A DNA stretch of 64,000 nucleotides, from positions 775 through 64,774 of the forward strand of contig MSXR01000018.1 in the NCBI GenBank assembly GCA_002083655.1, written 5' to 3'. Of the stretch, positions 17,168 through 26,547 are shown one piece after another (the first letter of the stretch is position 1; each line of letters opens with the position of its first letter). The stretch is from Proteobacteria bacterium ST_bin14 (GTDB taxonomy: Bacteria; Pseudomonadota; Alphaproteobacteria; Sphingomonadales; Sphingomonadaceae). Both the position numbers and the translations under genes were made by a program. A model generated the notes under the pieces. That model had not been told where the DNA came from, did not search any database, and saw only the letters and a list, made by a program, of their open reading frames with translations.

Positions 17168-17577
17168 GCGGCTGCCTGCCCATGCAGGTCAGTCTTTCGC
17201 GTCAGCCGGGCGATTTCGTCGCGGTAGCGAAAGCGCAGCGCTGACCATGTGTCGTCAATGGCAATCTGCGTGACCGGCAATAAATCAATCGCAACCAGCG
17301 CGTCCCAGCCATTGTCGCGCGAGATATCCGTCTTAATCGCGCCGGTTTTTTTCGGATATGCAAACCACAACCCACCGCCCCGCCGGTAATGCGCGATCAC
17401 CTGGGGCAGCCGGGCAGCGACATCTGCAATCGACGTCACGAAAACAACGATCAGATCAGCGTCGCCGGCGCGCTGTTCGGGGAGCGCAATATGCTCGGCC
17501 AGTCCAGTTGGACGATCGACAACCCACCCAGCCATGCCCGGCTTGTACCCCAGTTTTTCAAGAACTGTCTTGCTCAT
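17164..17577 (-). CDS. DUF3052-like small protein
   Basis: This 137-residue protein starts SKTVLEKLGYKPGMAGWVV and has a core LIVVFVTSIADVAA followed by GGGLWFAYPKKTGAIKTDI. That layout, with a GYKPG start and a W-x-x-PKK motif, resembles DUF3052-type proteins, whose function is not established. It contains no predicted signal or membrane helix. It is tightly sandwiched between fabI and aroC, overlapping both by four bases, so it is certainly co-transcribed and probably translated from coupled starts. The family call is tentative. Confidence 0.6.
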   Translation of the reverse strand: MSKTVLEKLGYKPGMAGWVVDRPTGLAEHIALPEQRAGDADLIVVFVTSIADVAARLPQVIAHYRRGGGLWFAYPKKTGAIKTDISRDNGWDALVAIDLLPVTQIAIDDTWSALRFRYRDEIARLTRKTDLHGQAAA

Positions 17578-18377
17578 CCCAGCGTAATATCCGGCGCGTC
17601 CTCCGCCTTCATGCCGACGACGTGATAGCCTGCGTCAACATGGTGCGTTTCGCCCGTCACGCCGCTCGACAGGTCACTGAGCAGATACAGCGCCGATCCG
17701 CCGACATCCTCGATCGTCACGTTGCGTTTCAGCGGGCTGTTATATTCGTTCCACTTCAGGATCAGCCGGAAATCGCCAATGCCGCTAGCCGCCAGCGTCT
17801 TGATGGGGCCAGCCGAGATGGCATTCACGCGGATATTGTTGCGCCCCAGATCGACCGCCAGATACTGCACGCTGGTTTCCAGCGCCGCCTTGGCAACGCC
17901 CATCACATTGTAATGCGGGATCACTTTTTCGGCACCGTAATAGCTGAGCGTCAGCAGCGAGCCGCCATTCGGCATCATCGCGGCGGCGCGCTTGGCGACG
18001 GCAACGAACGAATAGACGCTGATGTTCATCGTCATCAAGAAATTGTCGAGACTGGTGTCGACATAGCCACCGCGCAGCTCATTCTTGTCCGAAAAGCCGA
18101 TCGCATGGACGACAAAGTCGATCGTCGGCCATTCGGTCGCCAGCGCGGCAAAGGTCGCGTCCAGCGCGGCCATATCGGCCACGTCGCAATCAAACAGCCG
18201 GGCGACGCCCAGGCTTTCGGCCAGCGGGCGCACCCGCTTTTCCATGGTTTCGCCCTGATAGCTGAACGCGAGTTCGGCCCCCGCCTCGCTCAGTTTTTTG
18301 GCAATTCCCCAAGCCAGTGATCGATCATTGGCAAGCCCCATGATCAGCCCGCGTTTGCCCTTCATTAATTCCGTCAC
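17574..18377 (-). CDS. fabI: Enoyl-[acyl-carrier-protein] reductase (NADH)
   Basis: FabI catalyses the last reduction in each fatty-acid elongation cycle. The 267-residue short-chain-dehydrogenase-type protein has the FabI nucleotide motif GLANDRSLAWGIAK and the core HAIGFSDKNELRG. It has the catalytic pair in YNVMGVAK (Tyr-x6-Lys) and the segment NAISAGPIKTLAASGI. It also carries the FabI-typical C-terminal GVTGETHHVDAGYHVVGM. The ATG at 18377 overlaps the yihY stop, while a second ATG lies four codons inside. It belongs to the dnaJ-yihY-fabI-DUF3052-aroC operon. Confidence 0.95.
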   Translation of the reverse strand: MTELMKGKRGLIMGLANDRSLAWGIAKKLSEAGAELAFSYQGETMEKRVRPLAESLGVARLFDCDVADMAALDATFAALATEWPTIDFVVHAIGFSDKNELRGGYVDTSLDNFLMTMNISVYSFVAVAKRAAAMMPNGGSLLTLSYYGAEKVIPHYNVMGVAKAALETSVQYLAVDLGRNNIRVNAISAGPIKTLAASGIGDFRLILKWNEYNSPLKRNVTIEDVGGSALYLLSDLSSGVTGETHHVDAGYHVVGMKAEDAPDITLG

Positions 18378-19339
18378 GCCCTTGTCGCCTCCGCTCGTCC
18401 CTCAATATGCTCGTCCTTTACGCCCTCATCATCTGCTTCCGCCAGTGCTGCATTTAATTGCGCACCGACAACCAGCCCCAAACCGACCAGAAAAAAGAAG
18501 ATTAGCGCAATCATCACGCCTGCCAGACTGCCATAGGTGAGGTCGTAACTGGTCAGATTGGCAAGGATGGATGGCAGCAACGCGGTGACGATCAGCCACC
18601 AGGCCGCCGTAAATGCTGCCCCCGGCCATTTCGGGAACTGACCGTCGCGATATTGGCGGGGGGTGAGCGAATAAAAGACCATATAGAGCGCCACAAACAA
18701 CGCGATCGCAGGCGCAATGCGCGACAGCGACACCGCTGACGCAGCACCGGTAGCAAAGGGCATCGTCCGCAGGATAAACTGTTCCGTTGCGACCATCGCC
18801 ACCTGAAAGCTGAAAGACACCAGCACCAAGATCAGCGACGCCAGCGTCAACCCCATTGACCATAAACGGTAATGCCAGAACGGGCGCACTGATTTTACGC
18901 CGTAAGCGCGGCGCAGGATGTCCCGGATCGTCTCAATAAAGCTTGCCGTGGTCCACAGCCCCACAATCGCACCAAACCACAAAAGCGAACCTGATCGGGC
19001 CGCCAGCACATCTGCGATCGGGGTTTGCAGCACGGCAGCCACGCTGGGCGGCAGAGTGCGCAAGAATGCGGCGACGGTGTGCAGCCCTTCATCGGTTCGG
19101 CCAAACAACCGCGCGATGGCGGCGGCGACGATGAAAAAGGGAAACAACGTCAGCAGCGACAAATAGGCCAGATTGCCGGCATGGATGAACCCGTCGCTGA
19201 ACACCCCCACAACAACGCGTTTCAGCACCTCGCGGACATAGCTGCCCGGCCGCATGAACGCGAAGCGCCGGTTGAGCCGCGGCGCCCTGCCCGGATGAAG
19301 CCTGCGTTCTTCGGGGGATTCGGGCGAGATGTCTTGCAC
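18374..19339 (-). CDS. YihY/BrkB-family inner membrane protein
   Basis: This 321-residue integral membrane protein has about six hydrophobic helices and the YihY hallmarks GNLAYLSLLTLFPFFIVAAAI near residues 55-75 (read here in two parts) and FYSLTPRQYRDGQFPKWPGA. Members were once called ribonuclease BN, which is wrong; their true role is unsettled. The first codon is GTG at 19339, only six bases downstream of the dnaJ stop. It overlaps fabI by four bases at its end. The charged C-terminal tail (EADDEGVKDEHIEG) is predicted to be cytoplasmic. Confidence 0.88.
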   Translation of the reverse strand: MQDISPESPEERRLHPGRAPRLNRRFAFMRPGSYVREVLKRVVVGVFSDGFIHAGNLAYLSLLTLFPFFIVAAAIARLFGRTDEGLHTVAAFLRTLPPSVAAVLQTPIADVLAARSGSLLWFGAIVGLWTTASFIETIRDILRRAYGVKSVRPFWHYRLWSMGLTLASLILVLVSFSFQVAMVATEQFILRTMPFATGAASAVSLSRIAPAIALFVALYMVFYSLTPRQYRDGQFPKWPGAAFTAAWWLIVTALLPSILANLTSYDLTYGSLAGVMIALIFFFLVGLGLVVGAQLNAALAEADDEGVKDEHIEGRAEATRA

Positions 19340-19345
19340 GGTGGA

Positions 19346-20287
19346 TCAGACGTCCAGCTTGCCGCGCGGGTTCCATTTATCTTTGTCGGGCCAGTTCTGC
19401 ACAAATTCAACCAGCGCATCATCATCGACGGGCAGATCAACCATCAGCGTGACAAGCTGGTCCCCACGACCGCCGGTCTTTTTGTTGAAGCCCCGCCCCT
19501 TCAGCCGCAGCACCTTGCCCGATGTCGATCCGCGCGGCACCGACAGCATCACAGCCCCCTCCACCGTCGGCACCTTTACCGATGCGCCCAGCACCGCTTC
19601 TGCCAGGCTGATCGGCAAATCCAGCCGCACATCATCGCCCGCGCGTTCAAAGCTGCGGTGCGGTTGCACCTCGATCGTGACAATGGCATCGCCTGCGCCG
19701 CCGGGGCCGGGCTGGCCCTTGCCCGCCAGCCGCATCTGGGTGCCCGTTTCGACGCCAGCGGGTAGTTTCAGATCGATCGTCTTGCCGTCACCAAGCGTAA
19801 TCCGCTGCGGCGCAAGCGTGGCGGCATCGGCAAAGGGCACGGCCAGCTTATAGGCGATATTGGCCCCCTTGGGGCTTGGCCGCCGACCAAAGCCGCTGGA
19901 AAACCCGCCCCCGCTGCCACCACGCCTGCCGCCGAACAATCCTTCGAAGATATCACCGAAATCCCCCGCATCGCCGCCGCCAAAATCAGGGGCGCCGCCT
20001 GGACCAGCACGAAAACCACCACCGCCGCCCGATTGACCGGGGTTAAAGCCAAAGGGTGATGCCGGATTTCCATCCCCGTCAATCTCGCCGCGATCAAACC
20101 GCGCGCGCTTGTCCTTATCGCTCAGCAGATCATAGGCGTTGGTAACCTGCGAAAATCGCTCGGACGCCTTGGGGTTGTCCTTGTTGCGATCAGGATGGAG
20201 TTCCTTGGCAAGCTTACGATATGCCTTTTTGATATCGGCTTCGCTCGCCCCGCGCGGGACACCCAGCAGTTGATACGGATCGGCCAT
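19346..20287 (-). CDS. DnaJ-class co-chaperone without zinc finger (CbpA type)
   Basis: This 313-residue protein has an N-terminal J domain (residues 2-68) with the HPD tripeptide in KELHPDRNKD, then a Gly/Phe-rich linker (GGGGFRAGPGGAPDFGGG in pieces). Two C-terminal substrate-binding beta domains follow (VPFADAATLAPQRITLGD and LPISLAEAVLGASVKVPT). The four CxxCxGxG zinc repeats of true DnaJ are missing, so it is a type II, CbpA/DnaJ2-like co-chaperone that stimulates DnaK. It opens the five-gene operon ending with aroC. Its upstream region (20288-20380) lies next to the 216-bp repeat copy 1. Confidence 0.9.
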   Translation of the reverse strand: MADPYQLLGVPRGASEADIKKAYRKLAKELHPDRNKDNPKASERFSQVTNAYDLLSDKDKRARFDRGEIDGDGNPASPFGFNPGQSGGGGGFRAGPGGAPDFGGGDAGDFGDIFEGLFGGRRGGSGGGFSSGFGRRPSPKGANIAYKLAVPFADAATLAPQRITLGDGKTIDLKLPAGVETGTQMRLAGKGQPGPGGAGDAIVTIEVQPHRSFERAGDDVRLDLPISLAEAVLGASVKVPTVEGAVMLSVPRGSTSGKVLRLKGRGFNKKTGGRGDQLVTLMVDLPVDDDALVEFVQNWPDKDKWNPRGKLDV

Positions 20288-20380
20288 CTGGTTTCCGGTG
20301 TATAAGACTAATACGCTCTATTTGGGGGAAGCAGCGTGGAAGCGCAAACGCTGGCCGCAATAATTTGCGCTAGAGCTGCT

Positions 20381-20596
20381 TGCGATCAAACCAACTCACC
20401 CCTCCCCTTTAGGAGTGTCGGGTGAACCGCGCCCCGCGCGGTTCAGGTCAAGCCGGGGGCTTGACCGACCCGACACTGGGCCGGGGGTGGGGGCTGTCAG
20501 TCTCACCGAGACCAACGCGCCTTAGGATAGCCCCCACCCCAACCCCTCCCCTGAAGGGGAGAGGCTTGAGAGTGCTGCCATGTGATTACAAACGGC
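20381..20596 (-). repeat. 216-bp structured repeat, copy 1 (inverse of 26548-26763)
   Basis: This stretch is the reverse complement of 26548-26763, with six differences in 216 positions by eye. Its inner edge lies one base from the stop codon of the transglutaminase gene (TAG read on the minus strand, 20600-20598). It carries the same set of nested hairpins as copy 2, including terminal inverted repeats beginning CCCCTCCCCTTTAGG (20399-20413). It codes for nothing I can recognise. Confidence 0.9.
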
Positions 20597-20597
20597 G

Positions 20598-21485
20598 CTA
20601 AACCAGCGGTTCGGCGGGTGCCACATCAACGCTGACATGCAGTTTTTGGGCGCCTGATCCCAGCACAATGCCGTCAATTGGCGCGATTTCGGCATAGTCC
20701 CGGCCAATCGCCATCACGATATGGTCGCCCGCCATCCAAATGCCATTGGTGGGATCAACCCCCACCCAACCAATCCGGTCGCCGCACCATAACAGTACCC
20801 AGGCATGGGTGGCATCTGCCCCCACCAGCCGTTCCATACCCGGCGGCGGCAGCGTGCGGATATAACCCGACGCATAGGCCGCTGGCAGTCCGGCGGCGCG
20901 CAGGCCAGTAATCATGATTTGTGCAAAATCCTGGCACACGCCGCGGCGGTGCATGAACGCTTCGCGTGGGGGGGTATCGACCATCGTTGCCGTTGGATCG
21001 AAATCAAATTCGCGCTGGATGCGCTGGGCAAGCGCAATCGCCGCCTCCAGCACCGGACGATCAGGGGCCAAATCCTGCGCGCACCAATTGGCAATGTCAT
21101 GGTCAAGCGGGATCAGCGGCGATGGGAACAAATAGGCGCTGGGGCCAGCAGGGGAGCCGTCGCGGCTGGCACGGGCGGCGCGGGCAACGTCGGCAAGGGT
21201 GGGATCATCAGCGCTGGGCACCGGGATCAGTCGCTCAACCGTCACCCGCGATACGCTGTCGATCGTCAGAAAACGCACTGGCTCTTCCACGGTCAGGCGG
21301 ACAATATTGGCCAGCCCAGCCTCTGCCCGCGCTGGTGAAATTCGCCCGGCCGGGCTGATGGTCAGTTGATAATCATCCAGCGTCTGGCCCGACCAGATGA
21401 TTGGCTTTAACCGCAAATTGCAGCGGGCAAAGCGTACCTCCCGGCCATAATCAAAGCGGGTCACATGGCGAATGGTGTAGATCAT
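20598..21485 (-). CDS. Transglutaminase-like cysteine protease-fold protein
   Basis: This 295-residue protein starts MIYTIRHVTRFDYGREV, the usual opening of the bacterial transglutaminase N-terminal domain. The catalytic triad is visible as Cys in HRRGVCQDFAQIM, His in GADATHAWVLLW and Asp in VGVDPTNGIW. Proteins of this type are typically encoded beside circularly permuted ATP-grasp and alpha-E proteins, as here, and the set is thought to make or break amide bonds in a peptide-like product. It lies 13 bp after the ATP-grasp gene on the same strand, so the two form an operon. The substrate is unknown. Confidence 0.9.
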   Translation of the reverse strand: MIYTIRHVTRFDYGREVRFARCNLRLKPIIWSGQTLDDYQLTISPAGRISPARAEAGLANIVRLTVEEPVRFLTIDSVSRVTVERLIPVPSADDPTLADVARAARASRDGSPAGPSAYLFPSPLIPLDHDIANWCAQDLAPDRPVLEAAIALAQRIQREFDFDPTATMVDTPPREAFMHRRGVCQDFAQIMITGLRAAGLPAAYASGYIRTLPPPGMERLVGADATHAWVLLWCGDRIGWVGVDPTNGIWMAGDHIVMAIGRDYAEIAPIDGIVLGSGAQKLHVSVDVAPAEPLV

Positions 21486-21498
21486 GGCTGTGCCGGGT

Positions 21499-23976
21499 TC
21501 ATGCCAGCGTAAGGCCGCCCGCGCGCAACGGTTCCCCGCCTTGCAGAAAATATCGGCGGGCCACAGCCTCCGACAACTGGCGCAACCGGCGTTCAATCTC
21601 GCGCAGCGTCGCATCATCAATTGTCGCGGCCGTCGCGGTGGAAACCAATGCCGCCAGCGCGGTTGCCTCTGCCTGTTGCGGCTCGGCCATGCCATCATCG
21701 GCCAGCACCGGCAGTTCGCGCAGATGCGTGCTGATGGCGGCCACCTGATAGGCAATCGCGCGCGGATTTCCTGGATCAAGCGCCACCAGATCAACCACCG
21801 GGGCGTGCGCCAGCCCGCCCAGATAGCGCTGGCGATAGCTGATCTGGCTGTCTGCAACATCGAGCAGCGTCGACAGATCATCGGCGGTTGCGTTGGCGCA
21901 GCCAAATACCCGCACGGCGCGCGCAACGGCGGACGCCCGTTCAATCCGGCGGCCAAGATCATGGAAGCGCCAGGCATCGGTGCGGCCCATATGTTCGGTT
22001 GAAAGCCCGGCCAGCGCGGCAAAACGCCGCTGGAGCGATCCCGCACGATCCAGCAGCGCACCGCCATTGGGCGCGGGCGCATCAAGCAGGCGGACCATAT
22101 CAGCCGACAAACGGTCGCGCGATCCAGCACCAATGGCGCGGGCGCTGCGGTTGATGGCCCGCACGCTGTTCCAGCCGCCATCGCCCGCCTCCATCGCGGT
22201 GCGGGCAAGCGTAATCAGATCGGTACGGCGCAAGCTGGGCGGGCGCGGGGCGGCACCGTCTTCCACAATCATCCCGACCAGTCGGGCGATCGTTTCCGGC
22301 GCAAGGGCTGCACCGGCATCGGCAGTGATCGAGTTACCCAGCATCACGCGGATCACCGCAAGCAACGCCTCCCCCCGTTCCAGATAGCGGCCGAGCCAGA
22401 AGAAATTGTCAGCAACCCGGCTGGGCAACGTGCCGGGATTGCGGCGGATCTGCACCAGTTTATCGTCCGGCAACAGCGACACCGGCGCAACAGGCGCTCC
22501 CCCATAAATCGCCACATCAGCCGACCAGTTTCCCTCCCCCATCACAGAGGCGCGCATATCCGGGTGCTCGCCGATGCGGGCAAACCCGCCGGGCATCACC
22601 GTCCAGCCGCCATCTGCCCCGCGCGCGGCAAAGACGCGCAACGTGAACGGGCGCGACACCAGCTGGTCTTCAGCCACCACCGGCATCGTCGACAGCCGGA
22701 CATTTTCCTTGCCGACATAATCCTGCGGCCGCCGTTCCATATCAGCGATCAGCGCGCTGCGCTGTTCGGGCGACAGATCAGCAATCATGACCGGCTTTCC
22801 ATCCGGCAGGCCGAGCGGGGCGGCGGAAAAAGCGGGCGCGATCAACAGCGAATCAAGATGCGCGGCGACATGCGCCTGCGCGGGTTCCTGCCCGCACCAC
22901 CAGGTGGCGATATTGGGGATCCTCAACGGCTCGCCCAGCAATTCACGCGCCAGCCGCGGCATGAAAGCCTCAAACGCCGGGCTTTCCAGCACAGCAGAGC
23001 CCGGCGCATTGCTGACCACGACATTGCCCGCCACCATCGCATCAATCAGCCCGGCAACGCCAATCGTCGAATGCGAATCAAACGCCAGCGGATCAAGCAG
23101 CCGCGGATCAATACGCCGCCACACCGCGTCGACGCGCTTCAGGCCGGCGATGGTGCGGATGTACAGCTTGTCCTCAAGCACCGCGAGATCGGCACCTTCC
23201 ACCAGCAACAGCCCCAGATAGCGCGCCAGATGGGCCTGTTCGGTATAGCTGGGATTGTACCGGCCCGGCGTCAGCAACCCAATGCGCGGATCGCTGCGCT
23301 TGCACGCCGCTGCCAGCCCGGCGCGGAAGGCAGCGAAAAACGGGGCGTGGCGCTGAATGTTCAGCCGCGTTTGCAACCCGCCCAGCGTGCGCGACACCGC
23401 CAGCCGATTTTCCAGCGCATAGCCCGCCCCGGCGGGCGCCCGCAGATGATCGGCCAGCACGCGCCATTCACCGGCCGGACTGCGGCCAAGATCAACCGCC
23501 ACGAAATGCAGATGGTGCCCACCCGGCGGGGCCAGCCCCACCAGTGGCCGCAGGAAAAATGGGCTGCCATTGACGAGCGCTGCCGGAATCGATCCGCTCG
23601 CGGTCAACTCCCCCGCGCCGTATAGGTCGGCGAGAATCATCTCCATCAGCGCTGCACGCTGAGTGACCCCCGCTGCAATGCTGGCCCATTCGCATTCTTC
23701 GATCAGCAAGGGCACGGGGGATACCGGCCAGGGGCGTTCTTCGCTGTCACCGATGATGCGAAAGCCGGTGCCGATATCTTCGGCCTGGCGCTGCACCCGT
23801 TCGCGGGCATGGCCCAGATCATCGCCAACCGCGCCCGCCAGTTCTTCCAGCATCGTCGCCCAGGCAGAATCAGCGCCGCACATCACATCACCGGGGGGCA
23901 GATTGCGACAATAATCGGCCATCCAGCGCGCGGCATGGGTGGCGGGATCAATCAGTTCGCTCGACACGGTGGCCAT
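21499..23976 (-). CDS. Fused circularly permuted ATP-grasp and alpha-E domain protein
   Basis: This 825-residue protein has two parts. The first, of about 470 residues, is a type 2 circularly permuted ATP-grasp ligase (RFVHGTR-type region seen as PRIGLLTPGRYN, EGADLAVLEDKLYIR, VVSNAPGSAVLESPAF and GKENVRLSTMPVV). The second, from about residue 510, is an alpha-E domain (RVADNFFWLGRYLERGEAL, then GRRIERASAVARAVR). The ATG at 23976 gives the normal family length. A longer reading from 24264 would cross the divergent pdxH start and was rejected. ATP-grasp enzymes of this group probably form amide links. It pairs with the transglutaminase downstream. Confidence 0.88.
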   Translation of the reverse strand: MATVSSELIDPATHAARWMADYCRNLPPGDVMCGADSAWATMLEELAGAVGDDLGHARERVQRQAEDIGTGFRIIGDSEERPWPVSPVPLLIEECEWASIAAGVTQRAALMEMILADLYGAGELTASGSIPAALVNGSPFFLRPLVGLAPPGGHHLHFVAVDLGRSPAGEWRVLADHLRAPAGAGYALENRLAVSRTLGGLQTRLNIQRHAPFFAAFRAGLAAACKRSDPRIGLLTPGRYNPSYTEQAHLARYLGLLLVEGADLAVLEDKLYIRTIAGLKRVDAVWRRIDPRLLDPLAFDSHSTIGVAGLIDAMVAGNVVVSNAPGSAVLESPAFEAFMPRLARELLGEPLRIPNIATWWCGQEPAQAHVAAHLDSLLIAPAFSAAPLGLPDGKPVMIADLSPEQRSALIADMERRPQDYVGKENVRLSTMPVVAEDQLVSRPFTLRVFAARGADGGWTVMPGGFARIGEHPDMRASVMGEGNWSADVAIYGGAPVAPVSLLPDDKLVQIRRNPGTLPSRVADNFFWLGRYLERGEALLAVIRVMLGNSITADAGAALAPETIARLVGMIVEDGAAPRPPSLRRTDLITLARTAMEAGDGGWNSVRAINRSARAIGAGSRDRLSADMVRLLDAPAPNGGALLDRAGSLQRRFAALAGLSTEHMGRTDAWRFHDLGRRIERASAVARAVRVFGCANATADDLSTLLDVADSQISYRQRYLGGLAHAPVVDLVALDPGNPRAIAYQVAAISTHLRELPVLADDGMAEPQQAEATALAALVSTATAATIDDATLREIERRLRQLSEAVARRYFLQGGEPLRAGGLTLA

Positions 23977-24172
23977 CACCCCTGTCTGCCGCTGGATGAC
24001 GGCAGCCGGGATAGCGCGGGCAAGGTCTGTGCTGATGCCGCCAATGTTACCCCCCTCGATATGCCGAGCGCTATCGTCACCACAATCGGTGCAGACACGC
24101 AACCGCCAAGCGTCGCCGATGTTCATCCGCTTCGTGGGTGACTGTGCGCAAGCGAGCGCGTAAGGCCGGGAA

Positions 24173-24751
24173 ATGACCATAGATCCGCTAGAATTATTCG
24201 ATGCCTGGTATGCCGAGGCCCGCACATCCGAAATCAACGATTCGAACGCGGTGGCGCTTGCCACCAGTGATTCAGCCGGGCGGCTTGGCCTGCGGATGGT
24301 GCTGCTGAAAGGGCATGGCCCCGACGGTTTTGTGTTCTACACCAACCAAGAGGGCCGCAAGGCGGCAGACATTGCCGTCAACCCGCAAGCCGCGCTGTTA
24401 TTCCACTGGAAATCACTTCGCCGCCAAATCCGCATCGAGGGGCCGGTGACGACCGTGACGGCAGCCGAGGCCGACGCGTATTTTGCCACCCGTGGTCGCG
24501 ATTCGCAGCTGGGGGCCTGGGCGTCCGATCAATCACGCCCGCTGGACAGTCGGGCGACGTTTGAAGCGCGGTTTGCCGAAATGCAGGCGCGATTTGATGG
24601 TGGCCCCGTGCCACGCCCGCCATATTGGTCAGGCTACCGCGTTACGCCCCGTTCGATCGAGTTCTGGCAGGACCGCGAACACCGGCTCCACGAACGGCGG
24701 CTGTTCACCCGCGCTGGCGATGGCTGGGCTGAGGGGATGCTCTACCCGTGA
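24173..24751 (+). CDS. pdxH: Pyridoxamine 5'-phosphate oxidase
   Basis: PdxH uses FMN and oxygen to make pyridoxal 5'-phosphate. The 192-residue protein shows the FMN-binding run RMVLLKGHGPDGFVFYTN and the segment QIRIEGPVTTVT. The C-terminal family signature IEFWQDREHRLHERR sits at about 160-174. It diverges from the ATP-grasp gene and is followed immediately by a cation exporter gene whose GTG overlaps the pdxH stop (GTGA). The length is slightly short for the family, which usually has about 200-220 residues, but all core motifs are present. Confidence 0.94.
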   Translation: MTIDPLELFDAWYAEARTSEINDSNAVALATSDSAGRLGLRMVLLKGHGPDGFVFYTNQEGRKAADIAVNPQAALLFHWKSLRRQIRIEGPVTTVTAAEADAYFATRGRDSQLGAWASDQSRPLDSRATFEARFAEMQARFDGGPVPRPPYWSGYRVTPRSIEFWQDREHRLHERRLFTRAGDGWAEGMLYP

Positions 24752-25737
24752 GCGATGGCCAAAATCATCACCACAACCACCATCACGCCCGCGCTGCGCA
24801 CCACCAGGCAAATGGCAGCCTGGCGACCCGGGCGGCGATTGCCAGCGTTGCCACCGCCGCTTTTTTGATGCTGATCAAGGGCTATGCCGCCTGGCATACC
24901 GGTTCGGTCGCGATGCTGGGATCGCTGGCGGACACCGGGCTGGATCTGGTTGCGTCGATGGTGACGCTGTTCGGCGTCCGGCTGGCGGCGCAGCCTGCCG
25001 ATCACGACCACCGTTTTGGCCATGGCAAGGCCGAATCGCTGGTGGCGCTGTTTCAGGTGGCCGTCATCGCGGCATCGGCATTTGCGATTTTCGGGCGCGC
25101 GCTCGATCGGTTGATGGCGCGCCAGGCAACGGCGGATGCCGAAATCGGCATCGCGGCATCGGTGATCGCCATTGGCGTTACCATCGCCTTGCTCGCCTAT
25201 CAGCGCTTCGTCATCACCAAGACAGGATCAGTCGCGATCGGGGCGGATCACGTCCATTATCAGTCGGATGTGCTGCTGAACGTGGCGGTGATCGGGGCGC
25301 TGGTGCTCGACCAATATCTGGGCGTGACGGGGGCGGACCCGCTGTTCGGCATCGCCATCGCCGCATGGCTGTTATGGGGTGCCTGGCGCGCCTCCAGCAG
25401 CGCGATTGACCAGTTGATGGACAAGGAATGGCCCGCCGAAAAGCGCCGCCGCTTTGTTGAGGTTGCTGGTCGCCACCCGGAACTAAAGGGCCTGCACGAT
25501 CTGCGCACCCGCACCAGCGGGGCGACTGATTTCGTCCAGTTCCATATCTGGATGGATCCCGAAATGACGATTGCTGAGGCGCATGTGGTAACCGACCGGA
25601 TCGAACACAGCCTGGCCCGCGAATTTCCCGGCACGGAAGTGCTGATCCATATCGACCCTGAGGGCCAGGTGGATCACCCCGGCAATGATCTGGTTGAGGC
25701 AGACGAAATCGCCAAGCTGAAGGACAATCAACCGTGA
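24748..25737 (+). CDS. Cation diffusion facilitator (FieF/ZitB-type metal exporter)
   Basis: This 329-residue membrane protein is a CDF-family proton-driven exporter of Zn, Fe or related divalent metals. It has a histidine-rich N terminus (HHHNHHH) and about six membrane helices with the metal-site sequences SLADTGLDL (helix 2) and ADHVHYQSDVLLN (helix 5). The conserved DHDHRFGHGKAESL loop is present, as is a cytoplasmic C-terminal domain with the segment HIDPEG. It starts at GTG 24748, overlapping pdxH, and its own end overlaps the phzF-like gene. The metal cannot be told from sequence. Confidence 0.9.
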   Translation: MSDGQNHHHNHHHARAAHHQANGSLATRAAIASVATAAFLMLIKGYAAWHTGSVAMLGSLADTGLDLVASMVTLFGVRLAAQPADHDHRFGHGKAESLVALFQVAVIAASAFAIFGRALDRLMARQATADAEIGIAASVIAIGVTIALLAYQRFVITKTGSVAIGADHVHYQSDVLLNVAVIGALVLDQYLGVTGADPLFGIAIAAWLLWGAWRASSSAIDQLMDKEWPAEKRRRFVEVAGRHPELKGLHDLRTRTSGATDFVQFHIWMDPEMTIAEAHVVTDRIEHSLAREFPGTEVLIHIDPEGQVDHPGNDLVEADEIAKLKDNQP

Positions 25738-26546
25738 CCGCCGCCCACCGCACGCGCCTGCCCATTACCCAGATAGATGCCTTTGCCGATGCCGCCTTTA
25801 CCGGCAATCCTGCCGCCGTCATGCCGCTGGATGCGTGGCTGGACGATGATGTGCTGCTGTCGATTGCGGGCGAGAATAATTTGAGCGAAACCGCGTTTCT
25901 GGTGGCCGACGCCACCGGCGCGGCAGATTACGAATTGCGCTGGTTCACCCCCGCTGCCGAAGTTGCACTGTGCGGCCATGCCACGATTGCCAGCGGCCAT
26001 TACCTGTTGGAACGCGACGCCGCGCTGACCCGCGTCACCTTTCGCACGCGCCAGGCCGGCATTTTATGGGTGGAACGTGACGGCGAAGGCTATCGGATGG
26101 CCCTGCCCAACTGGGCGCCCACGCCAATGAAGCTGCCCGATATCGTTGCCGCTATCGGTGCTGGCCCTGCGGTGGAAACCTTGTGGTACCCCACCGGCTA
26201 TGCCCTGATCGTGCTGGAAAATGCCGCGCAAATCCGTGCGCTAAAGCCCGATCAGCGCGCACTGGCGGCGCTTGGCAAGCTGGTCGCCGTGGTCACGGCG
26301 CCGGGCGACACCACCGACGTCATCAGCCGGGTTTTCACGCCCTATTACGACATCGCCGAAGACCCGGTAACGGGATCAGCCCATGCCGTGATGACCCCCT
26401 ATTGGGCCGCGCGCCTGGGTCGCGACAGCTTCACCGCTTATCAGGCAAGCGCCCGTGGCGGGCATGTCGCCTGCCGGTTGGATGGTGATTATGTCATTCT
26501 GGGTGGTCGCTGCATTACGGTGATGGAGGGCGTTTTTCTGTTGTAG
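25734..26546 (+). CDS. PhzF-family isomerase/epimerase
   Basis: This 270-residue protein has the PhzF two-lobed diaminopimelate-epimerase-like fold. Visible motifs are TGNPAAVMPL near residue 24, the catalytic-Glu region NLSETAFLV near 50, CGHATIASGHYLL near 82 and the C-terminal DPVTGSAHAVMTPYW. Only the PhzF homologue is present, with no other phenazine genes, so the physiological substrate is unknown. It starts at GTG 25734, overlapping the CDF stop. Its TAG stop at 26544-26546 lies one base before the 216-bp repeat copy 2, which may end the transcript. Confidence 0.9.
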   Translation: MTAAHRTRLPITQIDAFADAAFTGNPAAVMPLDAWLDDDVLLSIAGENNLSETAFLVADATGAADYELRWFTPAAEVALCGHATIASGHYLLERDAALTRVTFRTRQAGILWVERDGEGYRMALPNWAPTPMKLPDIVAAIGAGPAVETLWYPTGYALIVLENAAQIRALKPDQRALAALGKLVAVVTAPGDTTDVISRVFTPYYDIAEDPVTGSAHAVMTPYWAARLGRDSFTAYQASARGGHVACRLDGDYVILGGRCITVMEGVFLL

Positions 26547-26547
26547 A

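Noticed and set aside
20598..22208. A 536-residue single protein covering the transglutaminase and the upstream 700 bases
   Set aside because: The upstream part is the ATP-grasp/alpha-E gene read out of frame. The transglutaminase domain starts naturally at MIYTIRHVTRF with normal family length.
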